NCBI RefSeq assembly: GCF_004116455.1
Contig: NZ_PDJU01000013.1
Span: 1-64,000, forward strand
From: Arcobacter sp. F155
GTDB lineage: Bacteria > Campylobacterota > Campylobacteria > Campylobacterales > Arcobacteraceae
DNA length: 64,000 nucleotides
Direction of reading: 5' to 3'
In this document: piece after piece, positions 1 to 7,320 of the stretch
How the letters are laid out: the number at the start of each line of letters is the position of its first letter
How positions within the stretch are numbered: position 1 is the first letter of the stretch
Program-made: the position numbers and the translations under genes
The notes under the pieces: model-generated
What the model was told of the DNA's origin: nothing
Seen by the model: the letters and a program-made list of their open reading frames with translations, nothing else
Database searches by the model: none

Positions 1-185
1 TTGTAAAAGCATAAGCTTTGTTATTAAAATAGACAAGGATATATTTACAATATATTCTTGTTTGTTGTAATTTCATATTCGGTTTATAAAAGTTATTTAC
101 AAACCTTCTAAATTTTAAAAGATCTCCTATTCCTTCGCAACTCTTTCAATCATTTTTGATGTCGTTCCTCTGAAATTGGACGGGA

Positions 186-214
186 ATTATAATAGATTTT
201 TCTCCTCTTGTCAA
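186..214 (-). promoter_or_regulatory. Perfect sigma70 promoter, stable-RNA type, reading out of the window
   Basis: Read on the minus strand, TTGACA at 209-214 is followed by a 17-bp spacer and TATAAT at 186-191, then the GC-rich segment TCCCGTCC over the expected start. An exact consensus plus a GC-rich discriminator is typical of rRNA and tRNA operon promoters. The transcript runs leftward and no ORF lies between it and the window edge. Confidence 0.75.
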
Positions 215-273
215 GGGTTTCTTCTTAATTGAAGCTTAAATTTTGAAAGTTTTAGGGTTTTTAGGGTTTTCGC

Positions 274-305
274 CATAAATATAACTAAATAAAGTTATAT
301 TTATG
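274..305. terminator. 12-bp perfect AT-rich hairpin downstream of mtnN
   Basis: Arms 274-285 and 294-305 are exact reverse complements (CATAAATATAAC on the plus strand) around an 8-nt loop. It starts 19 bp past the mtnN stop and separates that gene from the promoter at 186-214. The stem has little GC and there is no U-tract on the minus strand, so termination is uncertain; it could instead be a processing or protein-binding site. Confidence 0.35.
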
Positions 306-323
306 ACTTTAATAATAGTTTTA

Positions 324-1019
324 TTATTTTTGAAGTTTATTTACTATTTTTACTAAATAGTCAGCTGAGTTTTTTGCAGAAGATTTTAAAAACTCATCAA
401 AGTCAATATCAGCACCACCATCTGCAGTATCAGAAATTGCTCTTAATATAAAGAATGGAATATTTAAAGAATCACATACTACTGCAACACTTGCACCTTC
501 CATTTCTAATGCATCAGCATTAAATGTTTTTTGAATGAAATCTTTTCTTTCAGATGAATGAACAAATTGATCACCAGTAGCGATAGTTCCTTCAATAACA
601 TTAATACCATTTTCCTTTGCTACTTCAATAGCAACATCTCTAAGTTCTTTTGTTGTGTCAATTAAAACATTTCCACCTGGAACAAATCCGTGTGGGTGTC
701 CAAATGCTGTAATATCTAAATCATGTTGACATAGTTTATCTGCAATAATTAAATCTCCAATTTTAAGCTCAGGGTTAATTCCACCTGCAACTCCAGAGAA
801 TAATAATGTATCACATCCAAATTTCTGAATCATAGTGCTTGCTGTTAATGAAGCAAATACTTTTCCAATCTTTGAATATGCAATAACAATATCTAATCCA
901 TTATGTGATACTTCATAATATTTGTTATCAGCATATTCTGTAACTTTAGCTTCACCAAAATGAGCTAATAGAGGTTCAATCTCTTCCTCCATTGCTCCCA
1001 TAATTGCTAATTTAGTCAT
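324..1019 (-). CDS. mtnN: 5'-methylthioadenosine/S-adenosylhomocysteine nucleosidase
   Basis: MtnN (Pfs) cleaves adenine from methylthioadenosine and S-adenosylhomocysteine in methionine salvage; in many Campylobacterota it also serves the futalosine menaquinone route. The 231-residue length is normal for the PNP/UDP-phosphorylase fold. Visible motifs are the N-terminal MGAMEEEIEPL with the acidic catalytic region, GVAGGINPEL, the substrate-binding EMEGASVA, and SDTADGG with the catalytic Asp. Its start overlaps the end of fabD by 8 bp, so the two are translationally coupled. It is the last gene of the leftward run. Confidence 0.95.
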   Translation of the reverse strand: MTKLAIMGAMEEEIEPLLAHFGEAKVTEYADNKYYEVSHNGLDIVIAYSKIGKVFASLTASTMIQKFGCDTLLFSGVAGGINPELKIGDLIIADKLCQHDLDITAFGHPHGFVPGGNVLIDTTKELRDVAIEVAKENGINVIEGTIATGDQFVHSSERKDFIQKTFNADALEMEGASVAVVCDSLNIPFFILRAISDTADGGADIDFDEFLKSSAKNSADYLVKIVNKLQK

Positions 1020-1944
1020 TTAATTCACCTAATACTTTCTCTAATGATGCAAAATCACTTACATTTAATGTAGCAGTACCTTTACAAATTTTTCTATTAA
1101 GACCTTTTAATACAATTCCATTTCCAAATTCGATAAAACAATCTACTTTATCTGCATTTGCTGCAATTGACTGTTTGTATTTTACTGGGCTTGTTAATTG
1201 AGAAGATAATAATTCAACTGCTTCATCTTTAGTTGAGTAAGCTTCCGTAGTTACATTTGAAATAACTGGTGAAAACTCATCTTTTAAATACTCTTCTAAA
1301 TATGGTTTTAAATTCTCTACAGAACTTCTTAATAATTCGCAGTGAGAAGCAACTGACATATCTAATACAATAGCTCTTTTTGCTCCAGCTTCTTTAAATG
1401 TATCAACTAAGCTTTCTAAATCAGCTTTAATTCCAGCTAAAACTAATTGACCATCCATATTATAGTTTGCTGGCCAAACTTTTTTACCTGCTTCTTGTTG
1501 TTCTTTACAAATATTTTCAACTGTTGAATCATCTAGTCCTACTAAAGCCATCATTCCTGCATCTTGTCCACTACAAGCTTCAGTCATAAATAAACCTCTT
1601 TTATGAACTAATTCTACTGCATCTAAATAATCAATTGCACCAGCACTTACTAAAGCAGAAAATTCACCTAATGAGTGTCCTAATACAAACTCTGGTTGAA
1701 TATCACACTTCTCTTTGAATATTGCATTTGCAATTGAACTTACAAGTAAAATTGCTGGTTGAGTATATTCAGTTTGCCCTATTTTATCATTTTCTTCAAA
1801 AAGTAATTTTTCAAAATCTATATTTAATCTTTGACTAGCTTTAGAAATCATCTCTTTTGCTAATTCACTATTTTCAAAAAAATCTTTTCCCATACCAATA
1901 GATTGACTTCCTTGACCTGGAAAAATGAAAGCTACTTTTTTCAT
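1012..1944 (-). CDS. fabD: Malonyl-CoA:ACP transacylase
   Basis: FabD moves the malonyl group from CoA to acyl carrier protein to feed fatty-acid elongation in the cytoplasm. The 310-residue protein shows the N-terminal FPGQGSQ motif and the nucleophile elbow GHSLGEFSALV with the catalytic Ser near residue 91, followed by the catalytic-His region (VASHCELL, about residue 200). Length is typical. It overlaps mtnN by 8 bp and lies about 110 bp downstream of slyD, from which it is separated by a strong terminator, so it probably has its own promoter. Confidence 0.95.
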   Translation of the reverse strand: MKKVAFIFPGQGSQSIGMGKDFFENSELAKEMISKASQRLNIDFEKLLFEENDKIGQTEYTQPAILLVSSIANAIFKEKCDIQPEFVLGHSLGEFSALVSAGAIDYLDAVELVHKRGLFMTEACSGQDAGMMALVGLDDSTVENICKEQQEAGKKVWPANYNMDGQLVLAGIKADLESLVDTFKEAGAKRAIVLDMSVASHCELLRSSVENLKPYLEEYLKDEFSPVISNVTTEAYSTKDEAVELLSSQLTSPVKYKQSIAANADKVDCFIEFGNGIVLKGLNRKICKGTATLNVSDFASLEKVLGELND

Positions 1945-2004
1945 TGTAAACCTTTAAAATTAATTTAGTTGTTATTATACTTAAGTTTTTTAGTTAGTAA
2001 AATA

Positions 2005-2035
2005 AAAAGGCTCAGAAGAAACTCCTGAGCCTTTT
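2005..2035 (-). terminator. Rho-independent terminator after slyD
   Basis: Arms AAAAGGCTCAG (2005-2015) and CTGAGCCTTTT (2025-2035) pair perfectly around a 9-nt loop. On the minus strand the stem ends in a run of T, as expected for an intrinsic terminator of slyD. The symmetric A/T flanks could let it work in both directions. Confidence 0.85.
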
Positions 2036-2056
2036 ATATTTGTTAATTTGAGTAAA

Positions 2057-2629
2057 TTAGTGGCTACAACCACATCCTCCATGAGAAGGCTGTTGTGGTT
2101 CAGTACTACAACAACCACCTTCTGAACCATGGTCATGGCTTCCACCACCACAACAACCACCGCCCATAGCAGCCATTCCACCAACAACACCAGTTTGAAT
2201 CTCTTCTTCTGTTGCATCTCTTAAAGTTAATACAGTTACTGAGAACATTAATGTTTTACCAGCTAATGGGTGGTTATAATCAATAGTTACATCAGTATCA
2301 GTAAATGATTTAACTGTTACTTGTACAGTTTCACCTTGCTCACCTGTACCATATAAAGACATACCTTCAGTTAATTCAATACCAGCAAATTGCTCTTTTG
2401 GTAAAGTTTGAACAGCTTCTTCATTAAACTCACCATATGCATCTTTAGCTTCAACCATAACATCAGCTTGCTCTGATTCTGACATTTCAACAAGTTTAGT
2501 TTCTAAACCTGGAATAATTTGACCTTTTCCAGAAACGAACTCTAATGGTGCTCCACCAACATTTGAATCAATTTGCTCACCTGAGTTAGCATCTTTTAAA
2601 GTATATTCAATTCCAATTACTTTTGACAT
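2057..2629 (-). CDS. slyD: FKBP-type peptidyl-prolyl isomerase, SlyD-like
   Basis: SlyD-type FKBPs catalyse prolyl cis/trans isomerisation and act as chaperones; the metal-binding tail can supply nickel to hydrogenase or urease maturation. The first 150 residues match an FKBP domain with an inserted flap (PLEFVSGKGQIIPGLE, then PLAGKTLMFSVTV). The last 40 residues are rich in Gly, Cys and His (GGCCGGGSHDH, GGCC, GGCGCSH), a SlyD metal-binding tail. Total length is 190 residues, with no signal peptide. The terminator at 2005-2035 follows. Assignment is firm; a nickel role is inferred from the family. Confidence 0.92.
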   Translation of the reverse strand: MSKVIGIEYTLKDANSGEQIDSNVGGAPLEFVSGKGQIIPGLETKLVEMSESEQADVMVEAKDAYGEFNEEAVQTLPKEQFAGIELTEGMSLYGTGEQGETVQVTVKSFTDTDVTIDYNHPLAGKTLMFSVTVLTLRDATEEEIQTGVVGGMAAMGGGCCGGGSHDHGSEGGCCSTEPQQPSHGGCGCSH

Positions 2630-2649
2630 TTTTTCTCCTAAATTATTAA

Positions 2650-3639
2650 TTATTTTATACTTGATAAATTTTTTGTGGCAATTTTTGCTTCTTTAGAATC
2701 TGGATAAATACCAATTAAAGAGTTGTAAAAATTTGCCGCATTGCTATAGTCTTTTATTTTTTCAAAAGAAATAGCACTATGTAATAAAAGTTTTGGCATA
2801 TAGTCCGCTTTATCATATAACATAGCTGATGTTTTAAAATATGAAATTGCTTCTTCATATTTTTTTCTATAATACCACATTTCACCTAAATAAAAATTAC
2901 CCTCTGCAGGTTTAAAGTTTAACTCTACTAGCTCTTCAAACATAGGAATAGCTTTTGTAAAATAATCTTTTTTAAATAGCTCTTTCGCTTCTGCTAACAT
3001 AGCATCTTTATCTTTGTAGGATAATACCTTGTTAGACTTTTTTTTAGTTGTAGTTTTATTACTAGTTTTTACACCTAAAGATTTTTTTAAGGCTTCAAAC
3101 TCCGCTCTAGTAATAAACTGATTCATATTAGACTCAAGTTCCTTTTCAGAAACATAAGTTTTATTTAGCTTATTTACTGAATTTGTTAATTTAGAAATTG
3201 CTTTCTTTAAATTTGTAATATTCTTTTTATTTTGAGAAGAAATTTCTTCTTGCATAGTTAAAATTTGAGTTGATACTGTTTTTAAACTTTGAATATCTGA
3301 ACTATTTTTTTCAGATATACTTGAATTTTCTTCAAGTTTTTTAATTACTTCATTTAATTTAATTACTGTTTTATTAAGTTTCTGAGAATCACCTTCATAG
3401 ATTGATTCTAAACCATCAATTCTCTCACTTAATGAGCCAACTGTATATTTAACATCTTTTACTTTTGAATCGATGCTACCTAAAGTTTTTTTATTTTTTA
3501 AGATATTCTTTTCTGCAGAATTTAATCCATATGGATTTTTAGAGTCTAAATCTCCAGCACCAAAAACTGAAACTTCATCTGCTGTTACAGTTAAGGTACT
3601 AGAAATAAAAATACTAGTTAATAGTAGTTTTTTGATCAT
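2650..3639 (-). CDS. Tol-Pal associated periplasmic TPR protein (CpoB/YbgF-like)
   Basis: CpoB/YbgF proteins link the Tol-Pal machine to peptidoglycan synthesis at the septum. The 329-residue product begins with a cleavable-type signal peptide (MIKKLLLTSIFISSTLTVTA), followed by a long Ser/Asn/Lys-rich coiled coil at about residues 50-190 and C-terminal TPR-like repeats at about 210-329 (NFYLGEMWYYRKKYEEAI and following). The architecture and the position directly after pal match CpoB. Sequence in the coiled coil diverges freely, so the call rests on layout and context. Spacing to pal is 4 bp. Confidence 0.8.
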   Translation of the reverse strand: MIKKLLLTSIFISSTLTVTADEVSVFGAGDLDSKNPYGLNSAEKNILKNKKTLGSIDSKVKDVKYTVGSLSERIDGLESIYEGDSQKLNKTVIKLNEVIKKLEENSSISEKNSSDIQSLKTVSTQILTMQEEISSQNKKNITNLKKAISKLTNSVNKLNKTYVSEKELESNMNQFITRAEFEALKKSLGVKTSNKTTTKKKSNKVLSYKDKDAMLAEAKELFKKDYFTKAIPMFEELVELNFKPAEGNFYLGEMWYYRKKYEEAISYFKTSAMLYDKADYMPKLLLHSAISFEKIKDYSNAANFYNSLIGIYPDSKEAKIATKNLSSIK

Positions 3640-3643
3640 TTAA

Positions 3644-4186
3644 TTATTTTACTAATTTATGCTCTGATCTTCTATTTTTTTGCCAACAAGTAGAGTTTTT
3701 GTCAGTACATACAGGATTACTTTCACCGAAACTTACAACTTTAATTGCATTTGCGTCTACTCCATCCATAACTAATGTATCTTTTACAATCTTAGCTCTT
3801 TTTAAACCTAATGCATAGTTATACTCATCAGTTCCCCACTCATCGCAGTTACCTTCTACTTTAATAGTAGTTCCTGCTTGAACACCTGATAGTTTAGATG
3901 CATTCTCTTTTGCAACATTTTTCATTTCTGTTGTTAAGCTATATTTATCAAAACCAAAATAAATATTTTGAATAAGTTCTTTTTTACCATTAATCATATA
4001 GTAATAACCATTGTCAGAACTCTCTACTAATGAGTCATTTACAACCTCATTTTGAATATTTGAGTTGTCGATGTTGTTTAATGCAGATTCAGAATTATCT
4101 GCACCAGAAACCTCAACTTCTTTTTGACTACATCCAGTAAATAATACTGCTGCAACTAGAAAAGTATAGATGCTTAATTTTTTCAT
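3644..4186 (-). CDS. pal: Peptidoglycan-associated lipoprotein
   Basis: Pal anchors the outer membrane to peptidoglycan and is the partner of TolB. From the ATG at 4186 the protein begins MKKLSIYTFLVAAVLFTGC, a lipoprotein signal with lipobox LFTGC and acylated Cys19. The C-terminal OmpA-like domain includes IYFGFDKYSLT and EGNCDEWGTDEYNYALGLKRA. I prefer 4186 over an upstream in-frame ATG at 4213 because a GGGA ribosome site lies about 7 nt before 4186 and the upstream start would spoil the signal peptide. Here pal is separated from tolB by seven unrelated genes. Confidence 0.93.
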   Translation of the reverse strand: MKKLSIYTFLVAAVLFTGCSQKEVEVSGADNSESALNNIDNSNIQNEVVNDSLVESSDNGYYYMINGKKELIQNIYFGFDKYSLTTEMKNVAKENASKLSGVQAGTTIKVEGNCDEWGTDEYNYALGLKRAKIVKDTLVMDGVDANAIKVVSFGESNPVCTDKNSTCWQKNRRSEHKLVK

Positions 4187-4302
4187 AACCAGTTCCCTTT
4201 TAGAAAATTTCATTTGATTTTACTAAATCTAAACTTAATGGTACATTACTTAGTTTATGTTATTTCTTAATGAAAAATTCATTTATTTTGTTTATGTTGA
4301 TA

Positions 4303-4746
4303 TTATTTTTCTAAGAGTTTTTTTGTTTTATTATGCCTAAAAGTAAACATAGCATCTAACTCTTTTTTAATAAAAAAGTCAAATAACCCTCCTACTTTAC
4401 CAAAGGGTAGTTCATACTCTACAACATCTCTTAACTCACACATATTACCTTTTTTAGTAAAAACATGAGAATGCTTCCAATATTTAAAAGGTGACTTTAG
4501 TGCCAAGTCAACTAATATATTAGGTCTTTGTAACTTTTCAATCTTTACTTCCCATCTTATCGGAAGGAAGTTTTTTACTGTTTTTATTTTTAGAACTCCG
4601 TTTTCTTTAGGAGTAAAGTTTTCTTCTAAAAAAGTTATTTGTATATTATCTGGAGTGATTGCTTTTAAATTATTTACATCCAAATGAAAATCAAATAACT
4701 CTTCTAATGTACAATCTATAAATGAAGTTTTTTCGTATTTTTTCAT
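4303..4746 (-). CDS. SRPBCC-fold (START-like) protein
   Basis: The 147-residue product reads as an SRPBCC/polyketide-cyclase-like protein of the kind grouped as COG4276: FHLDVNNLKAITPDNIQITFLEE near the start and a late aromatic stretch (GGLFDFFIKKELDAMFTFRHN). This fold binds hydrophobic ligands; no catalytic residue is identified. It is the last gene of the photolyase cassette, its start overlapping the epimerase gene by 4 bp. In other proteobacteria this family often sits beside a TIGR01777 epimerase and a photolyase. Ligand and function are unknown. Confidence 0.7.
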   Translation of the reverse strand: MKKYEKTSFIDCTLEELFDFHLDVNNLKAITPDNIQITFLEENFTPKENGVLKIKTVKNFLPIRWEVKIEKLQRPNILVDLALKSPFKYWKHSHVFTKKGNMCELRDVVEYELPFGKVGGLFDFFIKKELDAMFTFRHNKTKKLLEK

Positions 4747-5603
4747 TTTTTATTTACTATACTATTAATTGTTTCATCAATGGTTGTATGTTTAAAAACA
4801 AAGCCACTATCAACCAATCTTTTTGGCTCAACACACTGTCCATCTGTTAAAACTTTTGCACCTTCACTAAAGATAAGATTTAACATAAATTCAGGAACTG
4901 GTAATAAAGTTGGTCTATTTAGAGCTGTTCCTAAAGCTTTTGTAAGTCCTTTATTCGTTGTTGGCATAGGAGAAGTAAGATTAAACACTCCATTTAAATC
5001 TATATTTTCAATTAAGAACTTATATGCATTTAATAAGTCTTTTATATGTATAAATGAAAAATGTTGCTGTCCAGCTCCAATAGTTCCACCTACTCCCATT
5101 TTAAAAGGAAGCAGCATTTTTTCTAAAGCTCCACCTTTTCCTAAAACTATTCCAAATCTAAAAATTGCTGTTCTTATTTCTAACTCTTTTGCCTTTAATG
5201 CTTCTTTTTCCCAGTCTTTACAAAGGTTTGCTAAAAAATCATCTGAATATTTAAAATACACTTCATCATAGCAGTCTTTATTACTATAAATACCTACTGC
5301 TGAAGTTGATATAAAAAGCTCTGGTTTTACTTTTGCTTTTGTCATTGCATGAATTAAAGCTTTTGTTGTATCAATTCTACTGCTATACAATAATTTTTTG
5401 TAAGAGTCAGTCCATCTATTTATTATATTTGCACCAGCTAAATTTATAACAATATGAGCTTTTTCTATAATTGATAGTAACTTTGCTTTATTTTTTAAAT
5501 CTTCTCTTTTGATTGAAATAACTTCAAAATCTTTTTTAGAAAAAAAACTTTTTATATTTGTTCCAACAAATCCACTTGAACCAGTTATTGCTATAGTTTT
5601 CAT
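4743..5603 (-). CDS. TIGR01777-family NAD(P)-dependent epimerase (YfcH-like)
   Basis: This 286-residue short-chain dehydrogenase-like protein begins with the nucleotide-binding motif ITGSSGFVGTNI and carries VINLAGANI, STSAVGIYS and RFGIVLGKGGALEKML, all diagnostic of the TIGR01777/COG1090 epimerase family. The C-terminal part (NLTSPMPTTNKGLTKALG) matches the DUF1731 tail of that family. No substrate is known for the family. It overlaps the SRPBCC gene by 4 bp and lies 12 bp downstream of the LytTR regulator, so it belongs to the same transcript. The family recurs in photolyase neighbourhoods of other proteobacteria. Confidence 0.88.
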   Translation of the reverse strand: MKTIAITGSSGFVGTNIKSFFSKKDFEVISIKREDLKNKAKLLSIIEKAHIVINLAGANIINRWTDSYKKLLYSSRIDTTKALIHAMTKAKVKPELFISTSAVGIYSNKDCYDEVYFKYSDDFLANLCKDWEKEALKAKELEIRTAIFRFGIVLGKGGALEKMLLPFKMGVGGTIGAGQQHFSFIHIKDLLNAYKFLIENIDLNGVFNLTSPMPTTNKGLTKALGTALNRPTLLPVPEFMLNLIFSEGAKVLTDGQCVEPKRLVDSGFVFKHTTIDETINSIVNKK

Positions 5604-5615
5604 CTAAAATCCTTT

Positions 5616-6326
5616 TTATATAGTTTTATTATCTAAATATTCTCTAAACTCTTTTGCACCATCTTTTGATGTTGTAACTAAGTCATCTATATCAACAAAC
5701 GATATTTCTAGTTTTGATTGTTCAATACTTTGCATTGATTTAATCTTATCAACATTAACTATATATGACCTATGAACTCTAAAGAAGTTCTTATCTGAAA
5801 GAATCTTTTCCATATCACCAATTTTTTTTCTAACATAGGCATCGGTTTCTTTGATTTTTATAATAACTTCATCTAAATCTGCTTTTATATAGTATATATC
5901 ATCTAAAGAGATTAAATATATTTTATTTCCTCTTTTTGCAACTATCTTTTTGGTTTCATTAACCTTAGTATCTATATATTTTCCTATTTTTTCTAAACAC
6001 TTATTAACAGTTTCATTAGATATTGGTTTTAATAGATAATCCATCCCTCCACTTTTAAAAGCTTCTAAGGCATACTCTTCATGCGCTGTTTGGAAGATAA
6101 TAAAAGTATTTGGATTCATCTCTAAAAGAGTGTTTGCTAAATCAAGACCACTCATTGTAGGCATAGAAATATCTAAAAAAGCAATATCAAACTTTGATTT
6201 TGTTGCTTCTTTAATAGCATCAAGAGGTGTTGAGGCCTCAGTAATATCACTAATACCCTCTTCTACTAAAATTCTTTTTAGTCTACTAAGAGCTAATTTT
6301 TCATCATCTACTATAAGTGTTTTCAA
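5616..6326 (-). CDS. LytTR-family response regulator
   Basis: The 236-residue protein has an N-terminal receiver domain (TLIVDDEKLALSRL, phosphoacceptor Asp52 in AFLDISMP) and a C-terminal LytTR DNA-binding domain at about residues 130-236 (RGNKIYLISLDDIYYIKAD, FFRVHRSYIVNVDKI). LytTR regulators bind direct repeats upstream of target promoters. The gene lies 4 bp after the LytS-type kinase, forming a cognate pair inside the photolyase operon. Autoregulation of this operon is a reasonable inference; I did not identify a LytTR site with confidence. Confidence 0.93.
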   Translation of the reverse strand: MKTLIVDDEKLALSRLKRILVEEGISDITEASTPLDAIKEATKSKFDIAFLDISMPTMSGLDLANTLLEMNPNTFIIFQTAHEEYALEAFKSGGMDYLLKPISNETVNKCLEKIGKYIDTKVNETKKIVAKRGNKIYLISLDDIYYIKADLDEVIIKIKETDAYVRKKIGDMEKILSDKNFFRVHRSYIVNVDKIKSMQSIEQSKLEISFVDIDDLVTTSKDGAKEFREYLDNKTI

Positions 6327-6330
6327 AACT

Positions 6331-7320
6331 TTACCTTTTTATCTTTATTATAAAACTCATTTTTTCATTTTCTATCTTATATTCTAGCTTTCCTATGTTT
6401 AATAAGTGCAATCTTTTCTGTAAATTACTAAGTCCAGTACCAAATTTTACTTCTTCTGGTAAAACACCATCATTTGTAACTACAATTGAGTTCGCATCAG
6501 CTTTTATATCTATATTTAAAGCTTCAGACTTATATCCATGTTTTATTGCATTTTCTACTAATAGTTGAATAGAAAACTTTGGTACTTGAATATATCCTGT
6601 ATCTTCATCAAAAGAGCTTGTCATTTTTATATTATTATCAAATCTAATATTTTCTATATCTAAATAGGTTTCAACCATTTTTATTTCTGTTTCTAAAGAG
6701 ATAAGACTATCTTTAGTAATTGCATTTCTTAAAAAAGTTGAAATATCCAGTGTTGCTTTTTCTGCTTTCTTTTGATCTATATATATTAATTCAGAAAGAG
6801 AGTTTAAGGCATTAAATAAAAAATGAGGATTAAGCTCACCTTCTAAAGCTTTAATCTTAGTTTCTAAAACTTCACTTGTGATTGACTCATTTCTATATTT
6901 CATTGAAATAAATTGATGAAGAATCATACCTACTAAAAAAGTTAAAAAACCTATTGTAATACTAATATAAAACCAATAAGGCTTAATCATGTTAATTATA
7001 TTGTATTCACTTAGAGAAAAGATATAGTAAGAAAAAGAGAAACCTAAAAAGCCAGAAAAGAAAGAGAAAATAAAACTAATTAGATACCAAAACTTTTCAT
7101 TAACTCTAGGTAATATATAGTCATTTGAAATAGTAATTAAAATAAAAGCAAAAAAAGAAATAGATATAGCACTTAATGTACTAAAAAAAATTGTAGAAAA
7201 GTTTTGTAAGTTTTCATTCATAAAATAAAGGAATAAAGATATTAAAAAACCAAAGCAAGCACCAATTAAAATGATATATAACCAATCAATAATTGATATT
7301 TTTAATTTTACACTATCCAT
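6331..7320 (-). CDS. LytS/YpdA-type membrane sensor histidine kinase
   Basis: Four hydrophobic segments (about residues 10-34, 43-65, 77-102 and 113-137) are followed by a short coiled linker and the His_kinase motif ELNPHFLFNALNSLSELI with His166, then a compact ATPase domain (QLLVENAIKHGYKS and a G-rich FGTGLSNLQKRL). The 329-residue length suits this family. There is no PAS, LOV, GAF or periplasmic domain, so any signal is sensed through the membrane segments. The start overlaps the preceding flavoprotein gene by 8 bp and the response regulator follows after 4 bp. Confidence 0.92.
   Translation of the reverse strand: MDSVKLKISIIDWLYIILIGACFGFLISLFLYFMNENLQNFSTIFFSTLSAISISFFAFILITISNDYILPRVNEKFWYLISFIFSFFSGFLGFSFSYYIFSLSEYNIINMIKPYWFYISITIGFLTFLVGMILHQFISMKYRNESITSEVLETKIKALEGELNPHFLFNALNSLSELIYIDQKKAEKATLDISTFLRNAITKDSLISLETEIKMVETYLDIENIRFDNNIKMTSSFDEDTGYIQVPKFSIQLLVENAIKHGYKSEALNIDIKADANSIVVTNDGVLPEEVKFGTGLSNLQKRLHLLNIGKLEYKIENEKMSFIIKIKR

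Larger units (their letters stand above)
1..323. other. Non-coding stretch with leftward stable-RNA-type leader
   Basis: No credible gene is visible here. On the minus strand it holds a perfect-consensus promoter at 186-214 and a leader of about 180 nt running to the window edge. The leader contains an imperfect inverted repeat (33-43 with 51-61, one mismatch) and, at 113-124, a weak boxA-like stretch reading GATCTTTTAAAA on the minus strand. A separate 12-bp perfect hairpin lies at 274-305. The gene served by the promoter lies outside the window, so calling it an rRNA operon is inference. Confidence 0.5.

Noticed and set aside
1990-2217. 75-codon Val-rich minus-strand frame over the end of slyD
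   Set aside because: It is the shifted frame of the Gly/Cys/His-rich slyD tail and runs through the slyD terminator.
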